Source: Lamellibrachia satsuma
Taxonomy: Eukaryota > Annelida > Polychaeta > Sabellida > Siboglinidae
DNA: 64,000 bases
Assembly (NCBI GenBank): GCA_033239005.1
Contig: BSQZ01000015.1
Location: 8,257,001-8,321,000, forward strand
Direction of reading: 5' to 3'
Shown in pieces: positions 54,108 to 64,000 of the stretch. Both the position numbers and the translations under genes were made by a program. The stretch's first letter is position 1. The number at the start of each line of letters is the position of its first letter. The notes below the pieces were generated by a model. The model saw nothing but the letters and a program-made list of their open reading frames with translations. It was not told the origin of the DNA and made no database searches.

Positions 54108-54909
54108 ATGCTGTCTAGCGTCGCTTTGTTTTCCGACTTGATGCAAGCCTACATCGAGATTGGCGTTGCGTTGAGTCTGATACTGTATCGATCGTAAGTA
54201 CATATTGTCCGTGGCTGTTTGCTGATACGTACTCCTGTGTTTTTAAAAGGTTTTAAAAGCGTCTACATAACACACACAGTTTAACTTTAAGAGACATCTT
54301 TTATGCGTATGTGACCTAGTTACAATGCCTCTTGCTAAGCGGCTGGTAGTCTGATTATAAATAGCAGGCGCGCCGCGTCGGCCGAGCGAGGTCGCCAGGT
54401 CAGTCTTATCAGTTTTAGACGACCTAGTTTCTACGCGCTTCTACTGCTGTCGGTGTAGCATTACATACGCCGTGGTGGATCCAAAGTACACCGCTCACAG
54501 CAGGTCTACTCATAGTTTATTATTAACAGATGTGCATGTGCTATTTAATGTATATACGATGCTTTTAACACAGTCCTTTACCAATGGCTCAATGTGTCTT
54601 TCACTCTGATTTTTCAGCTTCCATAGAATCCACTGGGCGTTCGTGATGAAAGAGTTACGTGATCGTACGCCGCTCGTGGTCAACGACGACATCGTCGACG
54701 ATGGTTATCAGTCCGAGAGTTGGGACAACGAGTGCAATGACTACGCTGCATTTATAGACCACAGAAAATTATGGTCTGCTGTCATGCAAGAAATGGAAAA
54801 GTCGTGTGGGGGGTGCAGCAGTGATCAAGACAATGTAGAGCCAGTACAACGACCTACAAAACTGATCGATAGAAGAGGGAAATCACTGCCGCGACTGAAC
54901 TTGTGTTGA
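54108..54909 (+). CDS. Two-exon gene for a small membrane protein, unknown function
   Basis: Exon 1 (54108-54193) ends at GATC|GTAAGT. Exon 2 begins at 54618 after TGATTTTTCAG and runs to TGA at 54909, in phase, for 125 residues. The N-terminal 35 residues contain a hydrophobic helix (YIEIGVALSLILY). The rest is soluble, acidic then basic, with CGGC and a basic tail. It is the only plus-strand gene of the element and lies next to the right terminal repeat. A second TATA-like TATAAATA (54356-54363) in the intron could drive a shorter form from ATG 54643. No family recognised. Confidence 0.6.
54194..54617 (+). other. 424-nt intron with internal TATA-like element
   Basis: GT-AG intron. It contains TATAAATA at 54356 and a GC-rich block GCGCGCCGCGTCGGCCGAGCG just after. 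Confidence 0.55.
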
Positions 54910-55380
54910 AATGGAAAACAAGATGAACACTATGTTTTAATATATGACTTTATATGCTTTAACATGGCTATTTTTAAATGAACTAATGAAAGATATTTAT
55001 ATGACTTTATATGCTTTATATATATGGCTATTTTTAAATGAAATAACGAACGATATTTATATGCTTTAATATGATTAAATATATGGCTATTTTTTTTAAA
55101 ATAATTAATATGATTTTATGTGTTTTAATATGATTTGATATATATATGGTTATTTTTTAAATAATGATATTACTATATTTATATGATTTTATGTGCTTTA
55201 ATATGATTTGATATATATGATTTGATATATATGGCTATTTTTTTTTAAATAATGATATTACTATATTTATATGATTTGATATATAACTATTTTTAAATAA
55301 TTATATTACTATATTTATATGATTTTATGTGCTTTAATATGATGTATCGTTATTAAATATTAAAGTTTCTTGATGATTTT
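54910..55380. repeat. AT-rich tandem repeats
   Basis: Phrases ATGATTTTATGTGCTTTAATATGATTTGATATATAT and GGCTATTTTTAAAT recur six or more times. No gene. Confidence 0.8.
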
Positions 55381-55485
55381 ATTCAATGAGGTGTTGTGTC
55401 TGTTAGCAACAGGGTAACGCGGGGTACAACGAACCAACGGTTAGGGTATCGCGGACTACATCGAACCACGGATTATATGTCTTGG

Positions 55486-55491
55486 AATAAA
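55486..55491 (+). terminator. Candidate polyadenylation signal of the plus-strand gene
   Basis: First canonical AATAAA found after the stop at 54909, in CTTGGAATAAAATTAC. Confidence 0.4.
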
Positions 55492-55619
55492 ATTACTCCT
55501 CAAGGATCGGGGTAGCACTCACATAGGGTAGCGGTCACTACGTTAGGGTAGCGGTCACTACTGAGGTCAAGGGTCACCACACATGAGATCAACAGGTTGA
55601 GATCATGTCAACATGTTGG

Positions 55620-55785
55620 GGTTATGACCGTTAGGGTTATCTCCAGTCGCTAGGGGGCGCTCGTGGTGGATGTAGGTTACCGCTAGGGGGCGCTGGGGCT
55701 ACCCAGAAGCCTCTATACCGGAAGTGAATAGCTTGCTCTTTACTGGGCTGCTCTTTTGATCCCTCATTCCCATACGTATACTACT
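55620..55785. repeat. Right terminal inverted repeat of the Polinton
   Basis: Inverse of 37329-37488, ending ATACGTATACTACT. It is followed by the right GACGGG duplication (55786-55791). Confidence 0.95.
55646..55695 (+). promoter_or_regulatory. Two CTCF-like motifs in the right terminal repeat
   Basis: GTCGCTAGGGGGCGCTCG (55646-55663) and CCGCTAGGGGGCGCTG (55680-55695). They face the opposite way from the left pair. An ETS-like ACCGGAAGTG follows at about 55707-55716. Confidence 0.5.
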
Positions 55786-55788
55786 GAC

Positions 55789-56235
55789 GGGACTGTTAAT
55801 ACACAAAAAGAGTGATGGTTAAATTAATATGGCATCGGTAAAATCACTTCTCTATTTTTGTACTGTTAACACAAAGAAAGAGTGGGGGTTAAATTGCTGT
55901 GGTCATTATAAAAAGGACCTCTCTGAAACGAGTAATGATACACAATACTTCCCTCCGGTGAAGATGGTTGCACAAAAAGATGGGAGCGATGTACCTGTGG
56001 TTATACTTAGTAGCAATACAAAAACGGTGTGGGGGTAAACGGTATGGGGGTTAAGTTGTAGTAGAATGATATCCATGCCGTTGGAAGTGTTACACAATGA
56101 GAGAATGACTAGTACAGCTTAGGTCTACCATGCTGAGCAAAAAGGGAGCATTTCGTACCCAGTGCAAACTGTGATATAAGTGCATGAGTAGCAAATTTAT
56201 ATTACAACATATTTTTGTCAAACCAGGTGTTAGAA
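55789..56235. repeat. Right flank: tandem ~70-bp units then unique DNA
   Basis: Units at 55789 and about 55859 continue the array cut by the Polinton. After about 55930 the similarity fades and no gene is seen. Confidence 0.6.
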
Positions 56236-56239
56236 TAAA

Positions 56240-56385
56240 TGAGGATCAAATTACCACGGGGGTCAAGTTACTATAATAGTATTTCGACCCTCCGGTCACA
56301 ATACTTCATAGTAAATCGACCTGGGGTCAACTTACTATGGATTCACTTTACTACACCGGCCCATGAGTCCCCGTATTGAGTCGCG
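56240..56385. repeat. Dispersed repeat, inverse of 33180-33330
   Basis: Contains TCAAATTACCACGGGGGTCAA, ACTATAATAGTATTTCGACC and ACACCGGCCCATGAG. Confidence 0.65.
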
Positions 56386-57749
56386 CAACATTCTCCCATA
56401 TTTGTTTATGTTCAATATGGCATTCTGAAAATGTGTGAGTATTTATATGTGATCCATTAGGGTTGGTAATTACTTTAGGGCCAGTATGGGAGCGGTCGTT
56501 ATTTATCACGCTCAACTGTAAAATGTTATTATTGGTAAACCTATGTGCAGAGGAAGTTAAAATATTCAGTGCACTAAAAAGCTGAACCCACCCCTGAATA
56601 CTTCGTCACAGCTACCCTGGTGACTTATTTGAAGTCATTCTTTTATTATGTTTACAATTAGTCATGGATAGAGTACTCTGAAGATCTATTTGTATCAGTG
56701 CTTACAGGTCACCGGCATGATTACAATCATGCGGAATCGGCCAGCAATGAAGAGCGGTGTGTTCCCTGAAGAAAAGACGAAGGACGCCATTCACGATGTA
56801 ATTGAAAATCAACGGTCCACTAGAAGCGTGGCGAAGGATTTTGGTGTAAACCGATGTACACTTGGTCGTTGTGTGAAAGACGCCATGAGGAGTGTGGATA
56901 CTGAAGACTGATGTACACTTGGTCGTTATGTGAAAAACGCCCTGAGGAGTGTAGATACTGAAAACCGATGTTACAAGAAGTCGTTTGTTGCTAAACAGGT
57001 AGGTCTATATATAAATTATATATTTAGAGTGAATAAATTTTGCGTTTGGATATTTATATAACCCTACCTACGTAGGGCCTACATGTGTACGTACATGTGT
57101 ACGTACATGTGTACGTACTTACGTACGCATGTCTCTTCGTCTATCCGTTGAGTTTATGTTCTGCATGTCTACTGTTTCCAGGTGTTTACCGATGCTGAAG
57201 AGGAAGCCTTGTCGACGTACCTGATCACATCACCGAAGATGTTTCATGGTCTAACTCAGGGTACTAACAGGCGACTAGCATACGAGTACGCTGAGCGAAA
57301 TGGAAAGATATACCCATTTTTATGGCATACCAATAAAATGGCGGGAGTTGATTGTTTGCATGGTTTCCTTAAGCGCAGAAACGATCTCGGTTTGCGGATG
57401 CCAGAGGCAACTAGTTTGTCACGTGCTACTAGCTTCAACGTAACAAATGTGTCTCAGTTCTTTGATAATTTTGAAACCGTTATCTGTAGGCATGCTTATG
57501 AACCGCGCCAGATATGGAACTTAGATGAAACTGGTTTGACAAACCTGACAAAGTGTTGACCCAAAACTGCAAAAGGGACTGAACAGGTTGGTCAGCTAAC
57601 GTCCGCTGAAAGTGGCACCCTTGTCACCATTTGTTACTGCATAAATGCTGTTGGTCATGCGTTGCCTCTGCCTATATATTTCTATGTGTAAACGTCCGCG
57701 ATCACATGATAAACGGGGCTCCAAACGGAAGTCTGAGTCTTGCCACCCA

Positions 57750-59110
57750 GTCGGGCCTCTACATAATTTCGCGGGCCGGGTCTGGGCCTACATATTGCGG
57801 ACCCGGGCCTGGCCTGGGCTGAAAAAAAATTAAACACATCGGGCTTGGGCCTAGTGTGAGCAGGCCGGGCCGGGCTTGGGCTGGGCCTGGACATAATATA
57901 AATATTCATACAAAACCCAGATTATTAATTTTATTATTAATAAAACTGATTATAAATTGTAATTCCGGTTAATGAATGCTTTAAATTATTTCTTTAGTAT
58001 TATATTGTTGCAAATTGAGACCTTGCATGGAATTATAAATGACACTAGTGCTTTATACATTGGAATGCAGTTTAACCTCTTTTCAACAATGAGACTTCCT
58101 ATGGTATTATTTTAATAATGTGCATTCTTTTAATAGAGACATTCCATATAACATATATGCATAGTCGCATGCCCATATCTTTGTATTGTAATTTTGTAAA
58201 CATGTACTGGCTTTCCAAGACACTGTGACTGGAGTAGTGGCACTTGTTTCACTGGCTTCGTCACAGTTAATGCATGTTTCCCATAATTCTTCTTCAGCTC
58301 AAACTTAACTTCTTATCCCGCGATGTTTAGACTCTGTAAACCGCATTTTTTTGGCATGAGTGTACCCTTTTGCATAGATCTAATGATCCCATACCAGGCC
58401 ACTTAAGTTCACCTGGCTGGAAGCAGCCAGCCCCAAATATTGACTTTAGACATATTTGTAGAGGCAATCAAGCCATGATTAACCATCAAGTTAATCACCC
58501 TTTGACCAAACCAGTGGACATTCTATTGTCTAGGTCTTCCCTCCAAACATTGCCCGCCTGAATGACCAGCCCACTGCCCAGTAGTGCCAGTACCCAGTAC
58601 CCACGCCAGTTGGTAATTGGTATTTTTCAATTGTGTGAACTAGTGACTACTATTTAGTATCTACAATTTCCCCAGTACTGAGTCATTCACACTTGTACTA
58701 ATTCACACATGTCTCAACCTGATCTGTCTCAAGCTAGTGACTGCAGGCCTGCTGGAAATGCCACTGGGTGTCAGTGCCAGTGGGTGACATATAGTAGTAG
58801 CTAGTACTAGCTACTAGCTAGACACTACTAAACAACAACTGACATTAGTATTACAGTAGTAAACATTATACAGTGTTCATATATTATTATTTTTTTTAAT
58901 TAAAACAATAAGTCTGTTTTACAGTTTATTTGTGTTTCGTATTTCTTATAAGATTATAGTTTTATCTTCTCTAAACTTAGCGGGCCGCGGGTTTGCGGGC
59001 TGCGGGCTTACCCGTCTTTGGCCCGCGGGTATGGGCCGGGTAGGGGCCTGAAACTTGCGGGCTGGGCCGGGCCTGGGCCAAACATTCACGGTTTGGATCG
59101 GGTGTGTGAC
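57750..59110. mobile_element. GC-rich-ended insertion, possibly hAT-like
   Basis: GGGCC/CGGGCC-rich ends at about 57750-57895 and 58980-59105 resemble hAT termini, with AT-rich DNA between and no transposase. Target duplication not located. The DNA between (57910-58980) has no gene. Confidence 0.35.
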
Positions 59111-59291
59111 CTTCCCAGTTGGTGAATTGATTTGGAAATTGAATTAATGTAGGCCTATAAGTATACCTTGAATCACTGTATATGATCAGTCCTCCTTTTG
59201 TAGTATTTGTCTTCCCTGAAATATACAGTTATAACCGTCTAACTGAATTTGTGATAGATCATCTTGTTCCGATTTCCAGCTTTCTTATATA

Positions 59292-60062
59292 CATATAATA
59301 CCATTGACACACCAAACACTGTTATCGGTTGCAATCGATTGCAACAGACAGGAGTGCTTGGTGTGTTACTACAATTTTCAGAATTATAGCAAATACTACC
59401 TGCGCGCGAGCAGGTCATAAAACTGCTATTGGTTAACTTGCAACCAATAGGGATGCGGTTTATTTACTGCGCTAGCTCCTGTCGATAGGACTTCGTTTTG
59501 ATGCAAGTCACATGGTCACACAACCATAATCACATGGTTAGTATGTCACGTTTTGCAAAATGGACACGAATAGTGCACTAGGCGGTAGTGAGAAATGTTT
59601 AAAAGCTAAACATTTTGTGCAGATGAAGAAACACCGAGCGCGGCTTTGCCTTTGAGAGGGACTGTTTCATATCTTCGGCAATTTTTACGTACACCTGTTT
59701 ATTTCGTCTGGTGGCGGTGCCTTCTAACTGCGTCTGCGCTTGGACTGATGGCCGCGTAAATGCTTCAAGTTCAGCCGCCATCAACCCAAACATCAATAAT
59801 TGCTGAACATTCGGCGTTCGTCTAGCTGATGTTTTTGTTTTGGTCTGTTTTACTGTTAGCATCTTCCATTGCTAATCCGGTCCAGGGTCAAGGTTATTCC
59901 TGGTTAAACTTCCGATAACGACAACGATTATTTATGCATCAGTGATTTCGCTTGTAGCGCTACAAATTGTGCAGTGTGTCAGCGGTGAAAAAGCCCAACC
60001 GATAACAAAATGCTATCGGTTGCATCGATAGGGATAAATCGGTTTTTGTGTGTCAGTGGTAT
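59292..60062. mobile_element. Non-autonomous DNA transposon
   Basis: Begins ACCATTGACACACCAAA and ends TTTGTGTGTCAGTGGT, an imperfect inverted repeat, with ATCGGTTGCAATCGAT-type phrases inside both ends. A minus-strand frame at 59599-59862 may be a leftover DNA-binding protein but has no clear domain. Confidence 0.6.
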
Positions 60063-60804
60063 AGGAGAGACCGGGGCACAGTCGATCAAGCTGCACAATG
60101 AATCTGTGGCTATTTATAGAAACTGACCCATGGGAATCCCAAGATAATGTCATCAGTTTATGCCTTTACTTTAGGCAATCCCCATCTAAATTACAGCTTC
60201 TGTTCAAGAGAGACCTCGCTGGTGAAGAATAGCAAGGTAAAGTATGTGTTTCACTATCAAAAGTAAAATTTCACGTCTCTATTGTTTTTGTGATTTAGTG
60301 TGGATCATCCAGGAATAAGAAACCAAGCAAGTGTTGGTAATGCCTTCCCGTTGGACTTCACCCCGAAGAATATCATTGCTGGCTTCCGAGTCTCTGGCAT
60401 AGATCCGTTCAACCCCAGTATCTCCAGCAACGAAAATTTCCTTTGCTCATACGTAACAGATCGACAACCTGTGGCCAGAGAAGAAACGCCCTTAGAATCA
60501 GCATATCCAGTTGCTTACGTCACAGATCCTCCTCGTCCAGCCCCAGACGCTCCCCCATCCAGTCCAAGAACCTCCTAAACGAGCCCCAGGTGCCACTGCA
60601 ACACATTCAAAGTCGCCCGAAGCAGTCGCTTCAACAAACACAGAGGAGTATATAATCACACCGGAGGAAATCAGTCCTTTCCCAAAAGGCACCACCACGT
60701 AAAAACAAATGCGGAATAAAGAATGGTAAAACCATTGTTTTGACAGACACTCCAATCAAGGAACAAATCAGGGCTGCTGACGAAGAGAGAGGAAAAAAGA
60801 AGAA

Positions 60805-63015
60805 TGGTGGAGTAAGAGTGTGCATTGATCCTCGAGAACTGAATAAAGCACTTCTTCGTGAGCACTATACTCATCCTATTCTCGAAGATACGCTACACAA
60901 ACTTGGACAATCTCGCATGTTCACCAAAGCAGATCTCTCATCTGGCTACTGGCCTATGCAACTCGACCGCGAATCTAGTATGCTGACAACCTTCCAGACA
61001 TGCTATGGTCGTTACAGATTCGTTCGTCTACCATTTGGGACGTCTGTCTCATCGGAAATATTCCACAAGAAACTCTTGGAGGCACTCGACGGTCTGCCAG
61101 GTGTCGTGTGCATCGCAGATGGCAAGGATCTCGAAGAACATGACCGCAACTTGATAGCTTTCATGGAACGCTGCAGAGACAACGGCATCAAGTTGAACCG
61201 AGAAAAACTACAACTACGCATGAGCGAAATGACCTTTATGGGACATCGCATAACAAAGGATGGATTGCAGTGTGACCTTGAAAAAGTCAAGGTTATCGCT
61301 AAAATAGCTGCACCGACGAATGTTGAAGAAATGGTTAACTACCTCGACAAGTTTATTCCGCACATGACGGATGTCATCTACCCGTTGAGGAATCTGACTA
61401 AACACGATGTTACATGGACGTGGTCAGATTCACAGCAAGACGCGTTTGAAACTGTCGGACAAATGTTAATCAACGCACCTGTGCTTGCATTCTACGATCA
61501 TACAAAGGAATTGAGACTCGAAAACGATGCAAGCGAATATGGGCTTGGATCAGCACTCTTCCAAGAAGGCAAGCCTGTAGCCTATGCGAGCAGACCGTTA
61601 ACAGAGACTGAGAAACGGTATGCGCAAATAGAAAAAGAAATGGTGGCCGTGAGCTTCGGATTGGAGAAGTTTCATCATTATACGTCCGGGCGCCATGTCA
61701 GTTTTGACACCGATTACAAACCGCTAGTCGCTATTGTGACGAAATCGTTGTCTAAGGCCCCAAGACGTCTGCAACAACTTCTACTGCGAACACAAGAGTA
61801 CAACTATATGCTAAGGTATAAGAGTGGGAAATCGGTTCCAGTCGCAGATGCTCAATCTCGCTCACCTCTACCAGACACACCGTACTCGGAACAGGTGTCT
61901 GTGAACAGTCTCTCGTTCCTACCCATCAAAAGTGATGAACTTGGTGAGATCCGCGTCGCGACTGAACGAGATAAAAGTCTGTCTTGTTTGAAGAACACCA
62001 TCATGAAAGGATGGCCGCCAAACAAACACGCAGTGCCAAACTCACTGACTCCTTACTTCAGCTATCGTGACGAACTAACCGTTCGGAATGATTCTACGCG
62101 GCGAAAGAGTTGTCGTACCGGCTGCTATGCGACCAGACATCAAAGTGAAACTACACGCAGGTCACATGGGAATTAACTCATGTCTACGCAGAGCTAAAGA
62201 ATTTGTATTCTGACCTGGCATGTCGAGCGAAATTCGACAATACAGAGTCATGCGATACATGTGCCACTCACAGTGACAAACAAGCTGCTGAACCGCTGTT
62301 CATGCACGAAGTCCCTGGTCGTCCTTGACAAAAGGTTGGCACAGATCTACTGTCATTTGAGAGAAGAAACTATCTGATCACAGTAGACTACTACAGTAAC
62401 TTCTTTGAAATTGACTTTCCGAAGGAAACGTTATCTGAAGATGTTATCACGAAATTTAAACACCATTTCGCAAGGCATGGTGTGCCGGATACTGTAATCA
62501 GTGACGGAGGACCTCAATACACTTCTCACAAATTCAAGATGTTCAGTGAAAAGTGTGGATTTAACCATGAGATGTCAAGTCCTGGTAACAGTAAAGCGAA
62601 TGGTGCTGCAGAAGCTGCCGTCAAGATAGCGAAGCAACTGCTACGAAAATGCAGAAGTGCACTTGAAGACCCATACCTTGGTCTACTCAACCTGAGAAAA
62701 ACACCAACAGAAGGTCTCAAAACCAGTCCAGCACAACGACTCATGGGACGCGGAACGAAGACTCTTGTTCCCACGACGTCTTATATTCTGAAACCATCAA
62801 GTGGCTACTCCAAAGATAAAAGAGAACGAATGGAAGACAAACAAGCAAGAGTCTGTGAACAGTGTAGCAACAGGCGAGTCCTGAAACCATTGCAACCAGG
62901 CAAGCTCGTAAGAATTCAACCAATCCAGGCTGGGAGACGGGAGTGGGAACAAGCAACTGTGACTAAACGGCTTGTGAGACGGTCCTACGAAGTGACAACG
63001 GATGATGGACGTTAG
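60805..63015 (+). pseudogene. Ty3/Gypsy pol fragment fused to pogo tail
   Basis: Reverse transcriptase from GVRVCIDPRELNKALLREHY, with FTKADLSSGYW and RFVRLPFG. The catalytic YxDD box reads CIADGKD, so it is inactive. RNase H follows (LRLENDASEYGLGSALF, KPVAYASRPLTETEKRYAQIEKE). After a frameshift near 62180 comes integrase: GTDLLSFERRNYLITVDYYS, SDGGPQYTSHKF and GNSKANGAAEAAVKIAKQ to TAG at about 63015. No LTR or gag is attached. Confidence 0.85.
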
Positions 63016-63019
63016 CAGG

Positions 63020-63160
63020 TAAGTCAGCGGTCCCAACCGCCTTCTGATCTTACCCGGGATACACTTTTCTTGACCACCTCGATGGTTACGCACATGAACT
63101 GGATCTCATTTGACCAGTTCGTGCAGCTTGCACCACTGCGATCATGTTGCTACTTCTATG
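63020..63160. other. Junction, no feature
   Basis: Short stretch between two oppositely oriented Gypsy fragments. Confidence 0.4.
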
Positions 63161-63990
63161 TCTGCTGTTTATCCGCCGTGTTCTTAGCCATGTGAGGTTT
63201 CAGCAAACAACCTATTTTGCAATCTGTGTTTTAGGAATAGTTCCGCCGGAGACGCTCCAGTTACGGAGTGTGGCGTGCAGCGATATCGCAACAAGAAGTT
63301 CGCAAGCCAATGTTCTTTCGAACATGGATTCCTGCATGTTTTCGGGTTTTCGAAGACCCTGCTCCACCGTCTGAACACAACGTTCTGCAGCACCGTTTTA
63401 TGCTCATGCGCCGTGAATTGTCGGGTACAACCTCCTCAGGAAGACCGTGAGAGGCAAACAACCCCCTCAGAACATCAATGGTTTTGCTCGCTGTAGTAGA
63501 TATCATTGGTACAACTTCCAACCACTTCGAATGGTTGTCAACAATGATCAGGTAGTTCACACCGTCCTGTTCTGCAAAGTCAATGTGTATTCTCTACCAT
63601 ATACGTATGGGCCATGACCATGGGTGCAGTGGTGCCACCGCTGTTTGATTATTCACTGACTGACATACAGCACATTTCTGCACCATATTCTCGGTAGCAG
63701 CATCTATTCCAGGCCACCAGATGTAACTTCTTGCAAACGCTTTGGTTTGGCTGATGCCACTGTGTTCTGCATGTAGTTCCTCTAATATCATTTGATGATA
63801 AGTAGATGGAATTACCACTCATGACCCCACAACAGACTTCCTTGTTCTGTTGACAACTCATCTCTTTTGGTTAAATATAAATCTTGATCCACATGATTTG
63901 GCCACCCAGTGAGAACATAATCTAGTACTCGCGAGTAGTATACGTAAGTTTCTGACCAAGCAATTCCGGAGACCATGTGGCTGAAGTACT
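63160..63990 (-). pseudogene. Antisense Gypsy integrase fragment
   Basis: Minus-strand frames read IPSTYHQMILEELHAEHSGISQTKAFARSYIWWPGID and CAVCQSVNNQ (zinc-binding region), then DGVNYLIIVDNHSKWLEVVPM and FASHGLPEEVVPDN (core). Stops and shifts interrupt it. It runs off toward the window edge. Confidence 0.8.
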
Positions 63991-64000
63991 TCCGGTTGCG

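Larger units (their letters stand above)
56690..60800 (+). pseudogene. Pogo/Tigger-type transposase, broken and interrupted
   Basis: It opens with a psq-type helix-turn-helix (KDAIHDVIENQRSTRSVAKDFGV). A local duplication follows (GTACACTTGGTCGTT... twice, 56855 and about 56910), then a likely intron (CTAAACAG|GTAGGT at 57000 to TTTCCAG at 57181). Next are DAEEEALSTYLITSPKMFHGLT, KMAGVDCLHGFLKRR and IWNLDETGL with the first catalytic Asp, to about 57750. The C-terminal part resumes at 60300 (DFTPKNIIAGFRVSGIDPFN) through TPIKEQIRAADEERGKKK at about 60800. Other insertions fill 57.75-60.29 kb and the DDE core is partly missing, so it is dead. Confidence 0.75.

Overview
The window is a piece of an animal nuclear genome, most likely a bilaterian invertebrate with long, repeat-filled introns. 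The evidence is spliced genes with GT-AG introns, CR1/jockey-type LINEs, Ty3/Gypsy elements, pogo-type and other DNA transposons, tRNA-derived SINEs, many minisatellites and long (TG)n tracts. No sequence feature fixes the phylum; a marine lophotrochozoan or invertebrate deuterostome is only a guess.

Layout. 0.5-2.9 kb is a non-autonomous DNA transposon with TA duplications, carrying a possible captured terminal exon. 3.5-6.4 kb is a decayed LINE. 7.07-28.18 kb is one host gene, a GDE1-like glycerophosphodiester phosphodiesterase of six phase-compatible exons. Its introns hold three further LINE remnants, several minisatellites, a fold-back element, and a Gypsy element split both by a 20-bp minisatellite and by a 3.56-kb DNA transposon. 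28.2-37.3 kb is intergenic DNA with a SINE, a MITE, microsatellites and a decayed Gypsy integrase followed by an OTU-protease-like reading frame.

The centrepiece is 37,329-55,785: a complete 18,457-bp Polinton/Maverick (adintovirus-like) element with about 160-bp terminal inverted repeats and a perfect 6-bp target duplication (GACGGG). On the minus strand it encodes protein-primed DNA polymerase B, packaging ATPase, two conserved small proteins, integrase with chromodomain, a small membrane protein, penton-like minor capsid protein, an adenovirus-VI/X-like basic protein, major capsid protein and adenain-type protease. The integrase-to-protease block is packed with overlaps or 1-2 nt gaps. The major capsid gene is interrupted by a one-base offset at a nine-C tract. 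All other core genes look intact, so the insertion is young.

Beyond the polymerase lies an accessory region. It holds a TATA-driven unit encoding an RPA70-C-like single-stranded-DNA-binding protein whose stop codon doubles as a splice acceptor. Splicing would replace the OB domain with a different, serine-rich protein. A further small intron would feed a third frame. Next comes a NADAR/YbiA-type ADP-ribose-linked N-glycosidase with its own TATA box, then a divergent two-exon gene for a small membrane protein. Regulatory DNA is rich: a duplicated polymerase promoter inside an array of about eleven CCAAT boxes, CTCF-like tandem motifs and an ETS-like site in both terminal repeats, long hairpins around stop codons, and a shared 3' cassette at the ends of the two minus-strand transcription blocks.

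55.8-64 kb is the other side of the insertion site: a ~70-bp tandem array, a pogo-type transposase pseudogene with an intron and later insertions, a Gypsy pol fused to the pogo tail, and an antisense Gypsy integrase fragment.
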